NCBI GenBank assembly: GCA_903813345.2
Contig: CAIIXF020000012.1
Span: forward strand, 9,012,432 to 9,076,431
Direction: 5' to 3'
DNA length: 64,000 nucleotides
Source of the DNA: Owenia fusiformis
Lineage: Eukaryota; Annelida; Polychaeta; Sabellida; Oweniidae
The translations under genes were made by a program, and so were the position numbers. Under the pieces are notes generated by a model. It was not told where the DNA came from. It was given only the letters and a program-made list of their open reading frames with translations, and did not search any database. The first letter of the stretch is position 1. The number at the start of each line of letters is the position of its first letter. Shown here in pieces: positions 34,481 through 47,212 of the stretch.

Positions 34481-35142
34481 ACAATCTTTTCAAAAATCAC
34501 TTCATAGTTCAGTGTTGCGTAGACCTCCTTGTTTTAGCTCTTCTTTAATCTACAGCGCATACATGTGTATATATGAAGTTTTATAGATTTGATTCGGGAC
34601 TATATTCTGGACTGTTTACGAGTTCATGTAGAACTAATCCTAAATATTGCATTCAATAGTTTATTAATGCCTCTAAAATTGCACTTAAATCATGATTATG
34701 CATATGTAAGAGTGGTTTTATTATCATTGTATGTAAAATTAGAATCAGTGGATATGCAATATTGGCAAAGAACACAAATTGTTGGAATACAAATGCATCT
34801 CTCCCAATACACTAAATGAAAATTCTTCGTCGAAGAATAATTATTCAAGGAAAGGAGTGGTATCGATATGGAGAACTTTTTGAACACATGTTTCTCTTAA
34901 ACCAGTCATGAAAAAAATCTAAAAAGTAACACATCGTCAATTTAATGGTCATCTTTTGAATGGTAACAATATAATTTGAAAAATATATATATACATGTAC
35001 TTTCATCTATATTGTTTTAGAAAACACATCAAACACTTGTTTTGTTCTTGGTATCATGTTTCCAGAGTGAAATGAAACATCTTTCCCAACCTCACTGGAA
35101 CAAAACGACATAAACACAACATGTTTAGGTCTCTCAATATTG
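34480..35142. other. Intergenic, nothing recognised
   Basis: AT-rich with short ORFs lacking motifs, between the putative gene 1 promoter region and the next MITE-like element. Confidence 0.45.
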
Positions 35143-35147
35143 TAATT

Positions 35148-36063
35148 CACGGGATACTAGAGTATCCGAGTATATTGAGTATGACCGGTTCTAAGCTTAC
35201 GAGGGTGACCGTATTTCTGTTCCTATAAACAGACGAGGTGAGTACTTGCTTTTTATGAACACTTTCGAACGTTTTCTTTTTATCCTACTTGGTCAATGAA
35301 TGATACTTGGTATACTTATAATGCCAGGCATATCACAAGGGGCCTTAATCAAGAGAAAACGTATTAATATTAGATTGAAGCCGTAAAATCCTAGTTTCCA
35401 GCATCTTTGATCAGTTTTTGTGTAACACAACGCAACTCCGAAGAGGATGACACATCTTATGTATAATATATAGCTAGATCTACGAATTAGTCATGAATAT
35501 TTTAAATAATTTAGCCTGCTCTGTCCAAATATGATACATCTTTGAATTTTTGAGAATACGAATGTCACTGGTGCCCCCATTATTGGAGAATACGATTGTG
35601 AAACAATCAGTGGGCCGTGTTACACTCGTTTCTATGACATTTCACAAGCGTATCCTCTGGGAAAAGATAAATCCTTCTCTTGCTCACTCTACGGGGGATC
35701 ATATAAACTGAGATTTGGAGATCTTGTTCAGGTTAGCCATAAAAAGGTTTGGGATTTGTTTTGTTCTACTGTGATGTTAATGATTTGGCTCTAAGGCGAG
35801 AAATCTGTACTTTCTGATTGATATTCCATTATGAACAGTTACATAGCTAAAATAGCTTATGTTTAACATTTTTTTGTTACATTACTATTAAATACAGCAT
35901 AAACTATATTCAGCAAACACAATTTCAAAAAGGATAATATAGAAGTTAACCTTTATTTTCCATTTTTAAGCAGCTGTGCCTCTCATGACTTTCCAAAACA
36001 GGTCATATTCGTAGCCTAAGAACCGGTCATACTCAATATACGCGGATACTCTAGTTACCCGTG
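35148..36063. mobile_element. 916-bp non-autonomous DNA transposon with TAATT target duplication
   Basis: Inverted ends of about 45 bp start CACGGG.TACTAGAGTATCC and continue GTATATTGAGTATGACCGGT. TAATT flanks both ends (35143-35147, 36064-36068). The interior has no transposase. Confidence 0.8.
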
Positions 36064-36471
36064 TAATTGTACAAAAGAAATTTGGGTTGTTTTTAAAAAT
36101 GTATCTTGTTAATGAAATAAAAGGTTCATCTTGATTTTTTATCGATTTTGGGGGGATTTTGTTTTAATTTCTCGAATACTTTTTTAGAATCAACCAAAAA
36201 TTCCTTTGTACTATAATATTGAGAGGTCTAAAAACATGTTGCATATGCTATTTTGTTCCAACAAGGTTCGGAAAGACATTTTATTTCATTCTCAAGAATT
36301 GATAGAGAGGAGCAAAAAAAATTGCATTAAAAAAGCAAAAAATGTTAACAAAAACAGTTATAGAATATTTCTAAATAATTTTCGCATTAAAATGTTGTCA
36401 ATCAGTCAACATTACATAAAATCATGTAAAATACCGTGTTTTTAACAGAATGTTTTCAATGATTGGTTTAA

Positions 36472-37303
36472 AGGCCCCGTATAAAGTTTAAACCACTTTG
36501 GCTTATATTGTAGTCTTACCCAATGTTATCAAAGTGTGATATGTGAAACTTTTTTTTTAAATTTCAAAAAGTGGTTTTTGATAGACTTTTTGTTCCAAAA
36601 TTTGTGATTTTATTTAAAACCAACTTTTAGAGGTCACTCATATATTCCAATTAGCCACAATTCATACCAATGCATAGCATTCATCCTCCCATGTTTTTTG
36701 CCGAAAAAATTAAGAAAATCGGTTCATAAATAAGCGAGAAATGAACTTATCAGTACATGAAAATGGTTCTGAGAAAAATCCATTTCAAAATTTTAGTTCT
36801 CATAGAAACCAATGGTACAATGATATCTAAAACATAAGTTAGTCTTCCTTTTAACCTGGTTAGACAATCAACATTGGTTTTTTATGAAAGTCTAGCATAT
36901 TTAGAAAAGATTGACATTGAAAAAAAAATTTCAATTTTTTTCAAAAAGTTTTTGGTACCTTAGTGACATCACTAATGTTTCAAAATATTTTTGATATGCT
37001 AAAACATTGAAGTGGCCCATTTAATATAGCATTTTATTATTGAAATAGTGTGTCCTTTGTGCAATCTTTGCATTGGTGTTAAATAGACAATCTTTTTTTA
37101 AATGCATTAAGAAATATTTGATGATTAAGAAATTTCAACTTTTTTTGAAAAATGGCGGGAAATTTGAATATTTGAGAAATGAAATGCTCACAACTTTTTT
37201 TTCAAAAAATATTTTTTTCCAAAAATCTCTAAAATCACTTTTTAAGTCCTGACAAATAGTAAATGAATGATAAAAAAATATTTTCAAACTTTAGACGGGG
37301 ACT
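36472..37303. mobile_element. 832-bp MITE with TTAA target duplication
   Basis: The ends AGGCCCCGTATAAAGTTT and (complement) AGTCCCCGTCTAAAGTTT are flanked by TTAA (36468-36471, 37304-37307). A TTAA target fits Kolobok or piggyBac-like elements. The interior is A/T-rich and non-coding. Confidence 0.72.
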
Positions 37304-37319
37304 TTAAGAGAAAAACTAG

Positions 37320-38480
37320 ACTGGACTATCATTCTTTCTTGAGGTACGCTCGGTCAAGCACAATTGAGGAGAGGTGATTTTTGAGTCACAACCAAACAAG
37401 ACTAGTACAATCGAGGACAATTGCTCTTTCTAAAGCCAAATTGAGTCGAGACCAATCGTGAAATATCTTTTTTTCTTAAGGCTCAAAATTTCATAAAGAT
37501 CAAAGACTATCGTTCCTTCTTGAAGCACAATCGCTTAAGCACATTCGATGATAGGCGATCTTCCTTGTGGCACAAGCAGTCAAGCATAGTCGGTGAGTGG
37601 AAGATTTTCAAATTTTCCCCGAGGCACAATCAGTCAAGAAAAATCAAGGAGTATCGTTCATTCCTAAAGCACAACCAATTAAACACTGAGGACTTTGGTT
37701 ATTTCATGATACAAAATCAATCAAACACAATAAAGGACTATAATTATTTCTTGATTCAAAATTAGTCAAACAAAATCGAGGGCTATCAATCACTCCTTCC
37801 TGAAACACAACCAATCAAACACAATCAATGACTATATGCTTCTTTTCTTGGGACAAAATGAATCGAACACTGCCAAGGGCTATCGCACTTTCCTGAAGCA
37901 CAATTAATCAAACATAGTCAAGATCTGTGGTTCCCTCTTGATACAAAATTAGTCGTGACCTATCGCTGTTTTCTGAAGCACAACTTTAAAACACAATTGA
38001 TGACTATGTTTTTTCTTGGGACAAAATCAGTCAAACATATTCGAGGGCTATCACTCCTTCCTGAAACACAACCAATCAAACGCATTCAACGACTATGTTT
38101 CTTTTCTTGGGACAAAATCAGTCGAACTCAATCGTGACCTATCGCTGTTTTCTGAAGCAAAATTATAAAACACAATCAATGACTATGTTTTTTCTTGGGA
38201 CAAAATCAGTCGAACACAATCGAGGGCTATCGTCCTTTCCTGAAGCATAGTCGATCATCCATAAACAAGAACTACGATTCTCTCTTGATACAAAATCAGT
38301 CGAACACAATCGTGTGCTATCGCCCTTTCCTGGAGCACAATCAACCATAATCAATGACTATGTTTCTTTCTTGAAACAAAATCAGTCGAGTACAATCGAG
38401 GGCTGAAGCTTTTTCTTGAAGCACAATCAATCAAACGTACATAATCGATAACTATGCTTCTCTCTTGATATAAAATCATC
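37320..38480. repeat. Degenerate 45/90-bp minisatellite
   Basis: Repeating motifs are GGGACAAAATCAGTCGAAC, ACAATCGAGGGCTATCG and TTCCTGAAGCACAATCAAT. The clearest spacing is 90 bp (38089 to 38179). Overlapping ORFs are repeat read-through. Confidence 0.82.
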
Positions 38481-38484
38481 TAAG

Positions 38485-38995
38485 TCGTAATAAGAAGGAA
38501 GCATTCAATAATTATTTTTATTTAGATAGAGTCAGTTTGCACAATCAAGGCAAATCTGTCTTTCTTAAAGCTGTTCATACACAGTGACATTCAATGATGA
38601 GTATAATTTTCTCACGCAAAAAACGAGGATTGGCTCCCAGACTGGAACATCGATATTTTAGCCATATATGGACACGTCGTATTATTGACAACATTCAAAT
38701 TTAACAGCCATCATTTTGTTCACTTCAACATTTGAATCGAGAATTATGGTCTTATATCCAAACAAAAATTCCCAAACTCACAAAAAATGATCGAGATATT
38801 GGTTCAAATCTTTTGGACTGTTTATTTTAAATTTATAGTCCGTTATGATTTCAGAAAATAACGACATTCTGACGTTTTCATTGTTAAAAAATATAGATTT
38901 GCGATGCAATCCTCCTTGTGTGAAAACAATAAAGATGAAAAGTAAGCATAAAGTGACATCTTTAAAAGAAATAATGCAACTACATGTAGTACAGA
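38485..38995. other. Intergenic, nothing recognised
   Basis: Short minus-strand ORFs without motifs. Confidence 0.4.
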
Positions 38996-39560
38996 TAATA
39001 TACAATTGTTGACCTCTCCAGAGGTCAACGGGCAAAATTGTATACCGAGACTGTAAACCGAGAAACTACTGTTGACAGAGACCGAAGGTCGAGGTCAACA
39101 GAAGTTTCAAGGTTTACAGTCGAGGTATATGATTTTGACGGTTGACCGAATGGAGAGGTCTACAATTGTTTTGTTAGTCCGAAAAAAATAATAATTCACA
39201 TAAGCTTATAGACGACAAAAATCAATCGGCATGGCTTCATTTCACAATCTTTTCTCCGAACCACGCCAGCAATGCGTACTCATTGGTAAATTAATGTCAA
39301 TTTTACGTTTTTATTTGTATTTTTGCTATACTTGTCGTCTAGTAAAATCAAAATATCACTTTCATCAACGTTTACAAAATGTCCGTCTACCATGTTTTTT
39401 CTGTAAACATTATGACGTCATGAAACTTTTTTCGTAGTAGCGGTCAACAGTACCGAGTAGCGGTCAACAGTACATAGTAGCGGTCAACAGTACCTAGTAG
39501 CGGTCAACAGTACATATTGTTGACCGCTAATCAACCAATCAGAATCGAGTATTTCAGTTG
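38996..39560. repeat. Fold-back repeat with TAGCGGTCAACAGTAC units
   Basis: The inverted pair ACAATTGTTGACCTCTCC (about 39003) and GGAGAGGTCTACAATTGT (about 39155) encloses further GTCAAC motifs. At 39436-39520 there are four 20-bp direct copies of AGTAGCGGTCAACAGTAC, followed by its complement TGTTGACCGCTA. It is probably a non-autonomous element with clustered binding-site-like repeats. Confidence 0.6.
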
Positions 39561-39589
39561 AGGTACTAACAATAACGATTGTCTTATTT

Positions 39590-39665
39590 CACAGGAATAA
39601 TAATGTAATGTCATGCAATGCAATGCTATGTTATGCAATACAATACAATGCATTGTAATGTATCT
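39590..39665. repeat. ATGCA/AATGT microsatellite-like tract
   Basis: Imperfect runs of AATGCA, ATGCAAT and ACAATACAATGC. Confidence 0.6.
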
Positions 39666-39810
39666 CTCCAATAGCATGGTTAACAAAACCTTTACTACTT
39701 GCATAAATACTTTCTCACACTTATAAATTGGGTTTCGAAGAGGTACGAAAATACAAACAATACTAGAAAATGGACAACTAAGAGTGTTTTAAAATTCTTG
39801 CTTACCCACG

Positions 39811-40501
39811 TATCACACCAAACTAGTTCTTACCCGTTCTTGCCAGTCCTACGAAAACGTCATAAAACGGGCTCCATCTGGCTGTGATTGGGAAATATTG
39901 TCTAAAATAATTAGCTACTTCGTTCATAAACAGTCTTCAATACGTCCATCTCATTCGCAGTTCGTTCAGATCGCACCACGTCGGTGTGCAACGTCGTATG
40001 ACGCGTCCCTTAGTCTAGAAGGTCAACATGACCTGACTACAGAACGGTATGGTCGCCATCGAATTTTGAATCGATTCAAAATTCTACATCACATTCCCCG
40101 TCCGGGAAAGTCCATAAAGTTCGTAAATAGACCGTAGAACGTTGTAGCTACGTTCATTCCGTTCGCACACAGTTTTAAACCAGTTTTTAAGAAGGCAGTG
40201 GCAACTTACTTGGTGTGATAGCTATATTTTTGCTAACTCGTTGATAAATACGTTCTTAATCAGTTTTAACCCGTTTGCAATTAGTTCTACCTCGTTCTCT
40301 ATACGTCCTCAGACAGTTCAACTCGTTGTAAAAACGTCCCTAGTAGGATTAAAGCCCAACGGTTCCGTTCGTAGTACGTCCAGCTCGTCGTTAGTAGGTT
40401 GTCACTCGTTCTAATTGTAGAACGTGACGACCAAGAGAATATTTTGAGCATGTTCTAAGTTCTAGAGGACCTACCCGTTCGAGTACTAGTTTGGTGTGAT
40501 A
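39811..40501. mobile_element. 691-bp MITE-like element with TATCACACCAAACTAGT ends
   Basis: TATCACACCAAACTAGT at 39811 and its complement ending at 40501. TA next to each end could be the target duplication. An internal partial end copy (TTGGTGTGATA) lies near 40210. The interior is unusually CpG/ACGT-rich compared with the surroundings, and no protein is seen. Confidence 0.65.
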
Positions 40502-40889
40502 GTAGGGTTATTAAATGTATTGGGTGTGTATCAAATATATGATGATGACACATATTATGAATATATTGCGATGTGACACATTCCTGCTAGAGATTAAGTA
40601 GGCCTATTTTGTATTCACGTTCAACGTTATGATAAATCGATTCATACCATTTCATCAACTTTTATATGACACCCCTACATGCAACCTTTATATCAAAATA
40701 GTAATCAATTGCACTAACGGGAAAAACATAATCAAAATATCTTTCAATATCAATGCTTAATCGTTCTTGTGTCTAAAATTTACCGTTTTTTCTAAAAATG
40801 TGACTTTCTATGATTTTATACGACCAATGATAACACATTCAATATGTTTATTAGATTGAACCAGACTATTATATTCAACTCCAAAAGGG

Positions 40890-41225
40890 ACATCCGCCAA
40901 AAATGAGGGCTCATTCAGCTCGAGGTGATTACATATTCCAGCAGGATGGCGCTCTGAGCCATCGGGCAAAAGTCACTTTGGAATATCTGTTGAAGAATAT
41001 CCCTCGATTCATTAGTCCTGATGAATGGTCGCCCAATACAACAGACGCAAACCCCTGTTACTATCGCATGTGGGGGCATCATGAGTAGCTTCTGCAGGAG
41101 ATGAGAGAAAAACCACAAGAGTCGCTTTGGCGCACCATTGACCAGTTCCGCCCTCATCCCCGATAAATGCATTTTGAGAACAGTTTGCATCTGTTACGCA
41201 ACGATCGGTTCATTTGATGGAGATA
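40890..41225 (+). pseudogene. IS630/Tc1-type transposase fragment, broken
   Basis: The plus strand reads GDYIFQQDGALSHRAKVTLE, then NIPRFISPDEWSPNTTDANP and YYRMWGHHE before a stop at 41086-41088. It continues after the stop with WRTIDQFRPHPR. QQDGA carries the second catalytic Asp of the DDE/D family. N-terminal parts and the ends of the element are missing. It is closely related in pattern to the element at 23026. Confidence 0.7.
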
Positions 41226-41834
41226 GATCCTTGTATTACTTGAATACAGGGTTAGTCAATGAGATGAGGCTATATATCTCTTTAGGAAGCGAGGCGCTCT
41301 ATTGCGAAAGGTAACCTTTTATATATCCTGATCAAACATGATGAATCCTTATAACTTGTTTACAAAATTATTTACAAAAGGTGAGTGGCATTTTTGTAGA
41401 ATCCAGGTGTGCCTGCTAAGGAATATACGACACATCTTGTAAATGCTCATAAAGGAGTATCTAGTTGTGCTAGTCATCTGAAACATCTTGTGGAGCTGCT
41501 ATATGGAGTATAACTTTTTGTGCCAAAGAACAAGTCAGAATTTATGCCGACAAAAAAAATATTTTGCAAAATTATGTGGGTGCATGGTATTTTTGTGTGA
41601 CACACTGTATATCATCACACTGCCCTACCTCGATCGCGCATGCGCGACATTTTTGGCTTTCCATCAGTCCGCTTTTGAGTATATCGACTGCTTACAGTCA
41701 ACAGGTAAATACGTTTGGTGCTCAGAGTGAGTCAATATTGTTATTCGCTGATTTTCAATGGTGAAATAGCGAAGTCCATGTTCAGACCTTTGGTTCTCAG
41801 TCTGGACTAGATTAGCATTTCACCAGGCATCACA

Positions 41835-42190
41835 AAGTGGAGGAAAGTTCTTCATCTGTAGTGAAGAGGGATGCGCACAATCCTTACTTCGAAGGAATGC
41901 ACTCGAAAGCCATATTAATAGTTGTCATAGAAAATACTTCCGATTTGCCTGTCCCAAAGTTTCATGTAAAAGAAAATTCCCATCTCAGACAAAATTGAAT
42001 GCATACAAAATCCAATGTGGAAAAAATGTTCAGTAGCCTGTACAAAGTGCAAATTGTAATAAATATAATGGTATGAATGAGCACCGAATTGCAATGCATG
42101 GGTCTGAGACATACAAATGTAAATGTGGAAAGGTGTATATGTACAGGTCTGGTTTGGCAGTACATCTTCATTCAAACATTCAATCATAGA
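41835..42190 (+). pseudogene. C2H2 zinc-finger remnant
   Basis: The plus strand reads FFICSEEGCAQSLLRRNALE followed by SHINSCH (one plausible C2H2 finger), then FRFACPKVSCKRKFPSQTK with histidines lost, a stop, and YKCKCGKVYMYRSGLAVHLH. At least one in-frame stop and missing ligands indicate a dead fragment. It could derive from a host gene or a mobile element. Confidence 0.45.
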
Positions 42191-42289
42191 AAGGTGTAAT
42201 ATTTATACTAAAATATACCAATCAATACTATATCAATTCAAACTAATGTTTAAGAAGTTATGGAAATAATTTTAAAGCTAGATATCTCA

Positions 42290-43390
42290 GAAACCTGTGG
42301 TCCAGACAAGATAAAAAAAACAAAATGCCTCTAATGTCAGCGCACACAATATCTCATCCATTCGCTAACCTTTTTAACAAGTTACTCTCAAATGGCACTT
42401 TCCCAAACTCTTTGAAAATTTGAAACATTTGTCCGATCCACAAAAAGTATGATAAATCAGAAAATTTAATCTATCGACCCATAACACTAATGTTTGAAAC
42501 TATTATCGCTGACAGAATTAAAAATCATATGATTTTGAATGATTTCAGTCAGGTTTTCTGCCTGGGCACAGCACTCACAACTAGTCGCTATTGAACACCT
42601 CATACAGACTAATTTTGATAAAGGTATGGGTATTAAAGCCCTATTTTTAGATATTGCGTCAGCTTTTGACTCAACCCACATAGACTGTTACTTCTTAAAG
42701 CAAACCCAAATGGTTTACATGGCCAAGTTCTAAAAATGCTGAATTCTTACCTTATTGAACGCAAAGTCAGAGTCACATTTGCAGGTATTTCCCCTAATTT
42801 ATCCGATTCAAATGCTATAAAAGGTGGGGTCCCACAGGGGTCAATATTAGGGTCCTTGCTCTTTCTAATATTCATTTATGATCTACCAGATGACCTTGAA
42901 GCAGACTGTTTTATCTATGCTGATGGCACATCCATTTATTTTCCATTTAGCACTCAAACCCAACAGAAATTGATGATAAAGTAAACAAATTTATAAGAAA
43001 AATTATATCCTGGTCAGAAAAATGGAAACTAAGCTCCACAAGTCAAAAAATCAATTGAATCAGATCAATGACACAGTCATGAATAACATTCCCATTAATC
43101 GTGTAACTTCACATACGCATTTAGGATATATATTTGACGAGAACCTTACAAATGAAGCACCGTTTACCACTGTCCCCCTTCTCATTGTCCTCGTTGAACC
43201 AATGACTTGACACCTCTTCACTCTTATTATTATCCAGACTCCCCCAAATAGCCACAATGTACTTAATGTTGTTCATAATTAGCTCATGTTATATATATTG
43301 TTATCTTTAAGATTGGCCTAATAATGCCTTTTGGCGATTGGCAAGCCGTCTGATGTAAATAAGATTTATGAAATAAATAGATTACCATAT
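42290..43390 (+). pseudogene. CR1/Jockey-like LINE reverse-transcriptase fragment
   Basis: The plus strand shows, across frame breaks, FDKGMGIKALFLDIASAFDS (motif A), KGGVPQGSILGSLLFLIFIY (motif B) and CFIYADGTSIYF (motif C with the second Asp of YADD changed to Gly). The thumb-like end follows (SHTHLGYIFDENLT), then a 3' UTR that ends near TATGAAATAAATAG. It is inactive: an early stop, frameshifts and the lost catalytic Asp. Confidence 0.75.
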
Positions 43391-43439
43391 AAAAAATACT
43401 AAAATGTGGCATTATTATACTGTTATACAATGAAAAAGG

Positions 43440-44010
43440 TTGCACCTCAATTTTGATGCTTAGAAAATTGGAATTTGATGCCAGTGTGCCACAATTTACA
43501 AATGACTTGTTAGTATTGTCATTTTTATTTTATATACAGCTGTTGTGTAAAATTGATTCTCAAGTTCAGGGAACCAAATATTTTTCCAAAGATGGACTCA
43601 TCAGAGTTTGATGCTTGTACATGTACATGTATACACGGTACATATTTTGTTTTGATAACAAATATTGGTGCCCATGCCAGTGTGCCACATTTGGCACACT
43701 GGCATGTCTCGTCAGTTTTGTAATTTCTTCTTTTATATACAGACATGGTGTAAAATGGAATTTTAAATTCAGGGAACAATCTATTTTTGCAGTGACTGCC
43801 TCATCAGTATGAAGTTTGTACATGTATACATGTAACATATTTTTAGTTTTGATGCTTACTAGTATTAGCCCATTGGAATTGATGGCCAGACCGGTGTGCC
43901 ACAAATTATCAGTGTCTAGTCTATATCATTTTCCTTTTATACATATAAGATATGGAAATGGAAACTCAAATTCATATAATATTGAACTATGTCGAATGTA
44001 TGCTATTCAT
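43440..44010. repeat. Three about 200-bp tandem units
   Basis: Units share GATGCCAGTGTGCCACA, TTTTATATACAG, AATT.TAA.TTCAGGGAAC and GTACATGTATACA. One unit has a perfect hairpin TGCCAGTGTGCCA...TGGCACACTGGCA (about 43674-43705). Confidence 0.72.
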
Positions 44011-44750
44011 CTTTTATAGATTTACTAAAACGTATCTTGTACTACCTCCAATCGTTACATCCATGTACCCACTATTCTCTATCTTTGTCTATAAGAGGTT
44101 TCTGGCAATAATACTCCGCAAACAGCGGAATCTATATTATTGATAGTAGAACACTAGGAACGTATGTAAAGTCTACTTTACCTTCAGAATTAAAGAAATA
44201 AACTCACGTCTTCAATATGCAACAAAATTGCACCCTTGTCCCTTTCAAACGTTGCCACGTGGTAGGGTAGTTTGATTATGTTGATCAATGCAAAGAAGTT
44301 TTATCTCTAATTTAAACAATGACATTTTATTGTTATGTTAAGGTTTTATCTAAAGCATGGAATAAGAGATAGAATCATATGGAACCTTATTGCCTTTGAA
44401 ATCTCCTATTTCAGCCTTTGAACATTCATATTTGAGAAGAGATTTGGGGAAATCTGCTCTTACATGCAATTCACCAAAATGGTAGTTAGACCCTTATAGA
44501 AGTGAAGGGACGATTTACTTTATGGATAATTAATAGATACAGTATTACATAATCCAATAGGACTAGATGCTGAAAATCCTGTACTAGGATTTGGTAATAC
44601 AGTTATCAAATATTGTAGCAGATTAAGTGAACACAATGAACGTTTTATAAAATAAAATCATAGAAAGTTCTATTTTTTGTTGGAGAAAAACGGTAAATCT
44701 CAGACACATGAACAATTTACCATTGATATTCAAAGATCTGACGAAGAAAG
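44010..44750. other. Intergenic, nothing recognised
   Basis: No ORF with a motif. Homology with the gene 1 unit begins at about 44755 (matching 3065 onward). Confidence 0.45.
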
Positions 44751-44879
44751 TTAAATCAGTGTTAGTTTAAATATTTGAATGGTAAATTATGCCTCTCCTT
44801 GAGTTTCTGTACAAAACTTCATGTCAATACCATAATGTAATGATACTTTTCTAGCCATTTAAAAAGTTGCAGGTGTTAT

Positions 44880-47030
44880 ACGCAAGTATTTATAATTCAT
44901 CACTTCATTTCTTCAGACTGACCACTCTGGCGCTCACAATGCATCACCTCATACCCGTTGATACTTTTATCAATTAGAAATATACACAAAAATTACATGC
45001 AAGTGTTAATAAGTCATTATCTCGTTTCATTTGATAGTTCAATCACTTGGATAAATACACAACTGTCACAGGCTAGTATTCATAATTGGTCACTTCGTGT
45101 CTTTGTACCGATAGTTGAATCACTTGGATATATGCACAAGTGTTACATGCTAGTATTCATAATTCATCACCTCCTGTCTTTGTACTGATAGTTCAATCAC
45201 TTGGATATATGTTCAATTGCTACATGCTAGTATTCATGACTCATCACCTCCTGTCTTTGTACTGATAGTTCAATCACTTGGATATATGCACAAGTGTTAC
45301 ATGCTAGTATTCATAATTCATCACATCTTGTCTTTGTACTGATAGTTCAATCACTTGCATATATGCACAAGTGTTTCATGCAAGTATTCATAATTCATCA
45401 CCTCTTGTCTTTGTACTGATAGTTCAATCACTTGGATAAATACGCAAATGTCACAGGCTAGTGTTCATAATTCATAACCTCGGGTCTGTGTACTGATAGT
45501 GCAATCACTTGGATATATGCACAGGTGTTACATGCTAGTATTCATAATTCATCACCTCGTGTCTTTGTACTGATAGTTCAATCACTTGGATAAATACGCA
45601 AATGTCACAGGCTAGTGTTCATAATTCATAACCTCGGGTCTTTGTACTGATAGTTCAATCACTTGATTATATGCACAAGTGTTACATGCTAGTATTTATA
45701 ATTCATCATCTCGTGTCTTTGTACTGATAGTTCAATCACTTGGATAAAAACGCAAATGTCACAGGCTAGTGTTCATAATTCATAACCTCGTGTCTTTGTA
45801 CTGATAGTTCAATCACTTGGATATATGCCCAGGTGTTACATGCTAGTATTCATAATTCATCACCTCGTGTCATTGTCCTGATAGTTCAATCACTTGGATA
45901 AATACGCAAATGTCACAGGCTAGTGTTCATAATTCATAACCTCGTGTCTTTGTACTGATAGTTCAATCACTTGGATATATGCATAAGTGTTACATGCTAG
46001 TATTCATAATTCATCACCTCACGTCTTAGTACTGATAGTTCAATCACTTGGATAAATACACAAATGTCACAGGCTAGTGTTCATAAATCATCACCTCGTG
46101 TCTTTGTACTGATAGTTCAACCACTTGGACCAATACACAAATGTTACAGGCTAGTGTTCATAATTCATAACCTCGTGTCTTTGTACGAACTGATAGTTCA
46201 ATCACTTGGATATATGCACAAGTGTTACATGCTTGTATTCAGTATTCATCACCTCTTGTCTTTGTACTGATAGTTCAATTACTTGGATATATGCACAAGT
46301 GTTACATGCGAGTATTCATAATTCATCACCTCTTGTCTTTGTACTGATAGTTCAATCTCTTGGATATATGCACAAGTGTTACATGCTAGTATTCCTAATT
46401 CATTACCTCATGTCTTTGTACTGATAGTTCAATCACTTGGATAAATACACAAATGTCACAGGCAAGTGTTCATAATTCATCACCTCTTGTCTTTGTACTG
46501 ATAGTTCAATCACTTGGATATATGCAGAAGTGTTACATGCTAGTATTCATAATTCATCACCTCGTGTCATTGTACTGATAGTTCAATCACTTGGATAAAT
46601 ACACAAATGTCACAGGCTAGTGTTCATTAATCATCACCTCGTGTCTTTGTATTGATAGTTCAATTACTTGGATATATGCACAGGTGTTACATGCCAGTAT
46701 TCATAATTCTGATTGTTCAATCACTTTGATATATGCATAAGTGATAGTTCAAATACTTGGATATATGCACAAATGTTACATGCTAGTATTCATAATTCAT
46801 CACCTCGTGTATGCACACATGTCACAGGCTAGTATTCATAATTCATCACCTAGTTTCTTTTGACTAAAATGTCTGTTTATAAGAAATATAAACAAATGTT
46901 ATATGTTAGTGTTCCCAATGCATTACCTCATTTTTGATAGATCAATCACTTCATTGACTTGTATACACAAATGTTACATGTTAGTGTTCATAGTTCAACT
47001 TCATTTCTTTAGACGTTTAGTGGTTGTTGT
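44880..47030. repeat. 77-bp satellite array 2, downstream of gene 2, with 154-bp dimers
   Basis: Same monomer as the array at 3180-6330, about 24 copies. Between about 45430 and 46080 two monomer types alternate (TATGCACAAGTGTTACATGC and AATACGCAAATGTCACAGGC), with the second type recurring at 45438 and 45592, so the higher-order period is 154 bp. The array ends about 25 bp from the stop codon of gene 2. Confidence 0.92.
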
Positions 47031-47054
47031 GGCTGCTATAACTGAATCATTTGT

Positions 47055-47212
47055 TTAAGTTGGGTTTGGCGTCTGTGTTGGCTCAGGTGCTGATCTACAC
47101 TTGCATTTTAGCCGTAGTACGTTCAAGGGAAGTGTGCTAAATGTGTAGAGTATTGGGTTGATAGCGCTGTTGATTGGCAACACAAATATACTGACATATG
47201 CAACAATTTCTC
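47055..47212 (-). CDS. Gene 2 exon 4: TM7, NPILY motif and cytoplasmic tail
   Basis: Acceptor TTCATTTCAG|GAGAAATTG at 47213/47212. TM7 and NPILYTFSTLP are identical to gene 1, then the tail diverges (LNVLRLKCKCRSAPEP...) and stops at TAA 47057-47055. It lies 9.5 kb from exon 3, and no other TM7 exon is nearer. Confidence 0.85.

Noticed and set aside
37520-38354. ORFs in the 37.3-38.5-kb region
   Set aside because: They follow the 45/90-bp minisatellite and encode only repeated Asn/Gln/Ser-rich words.
39436-39520. CRISPR-like array of short repeats
   Set aside because: Repeats are contiguous without unique spacers, and the setting is animal DNA. The same applies to the 77-bp and 25-bp arrays.
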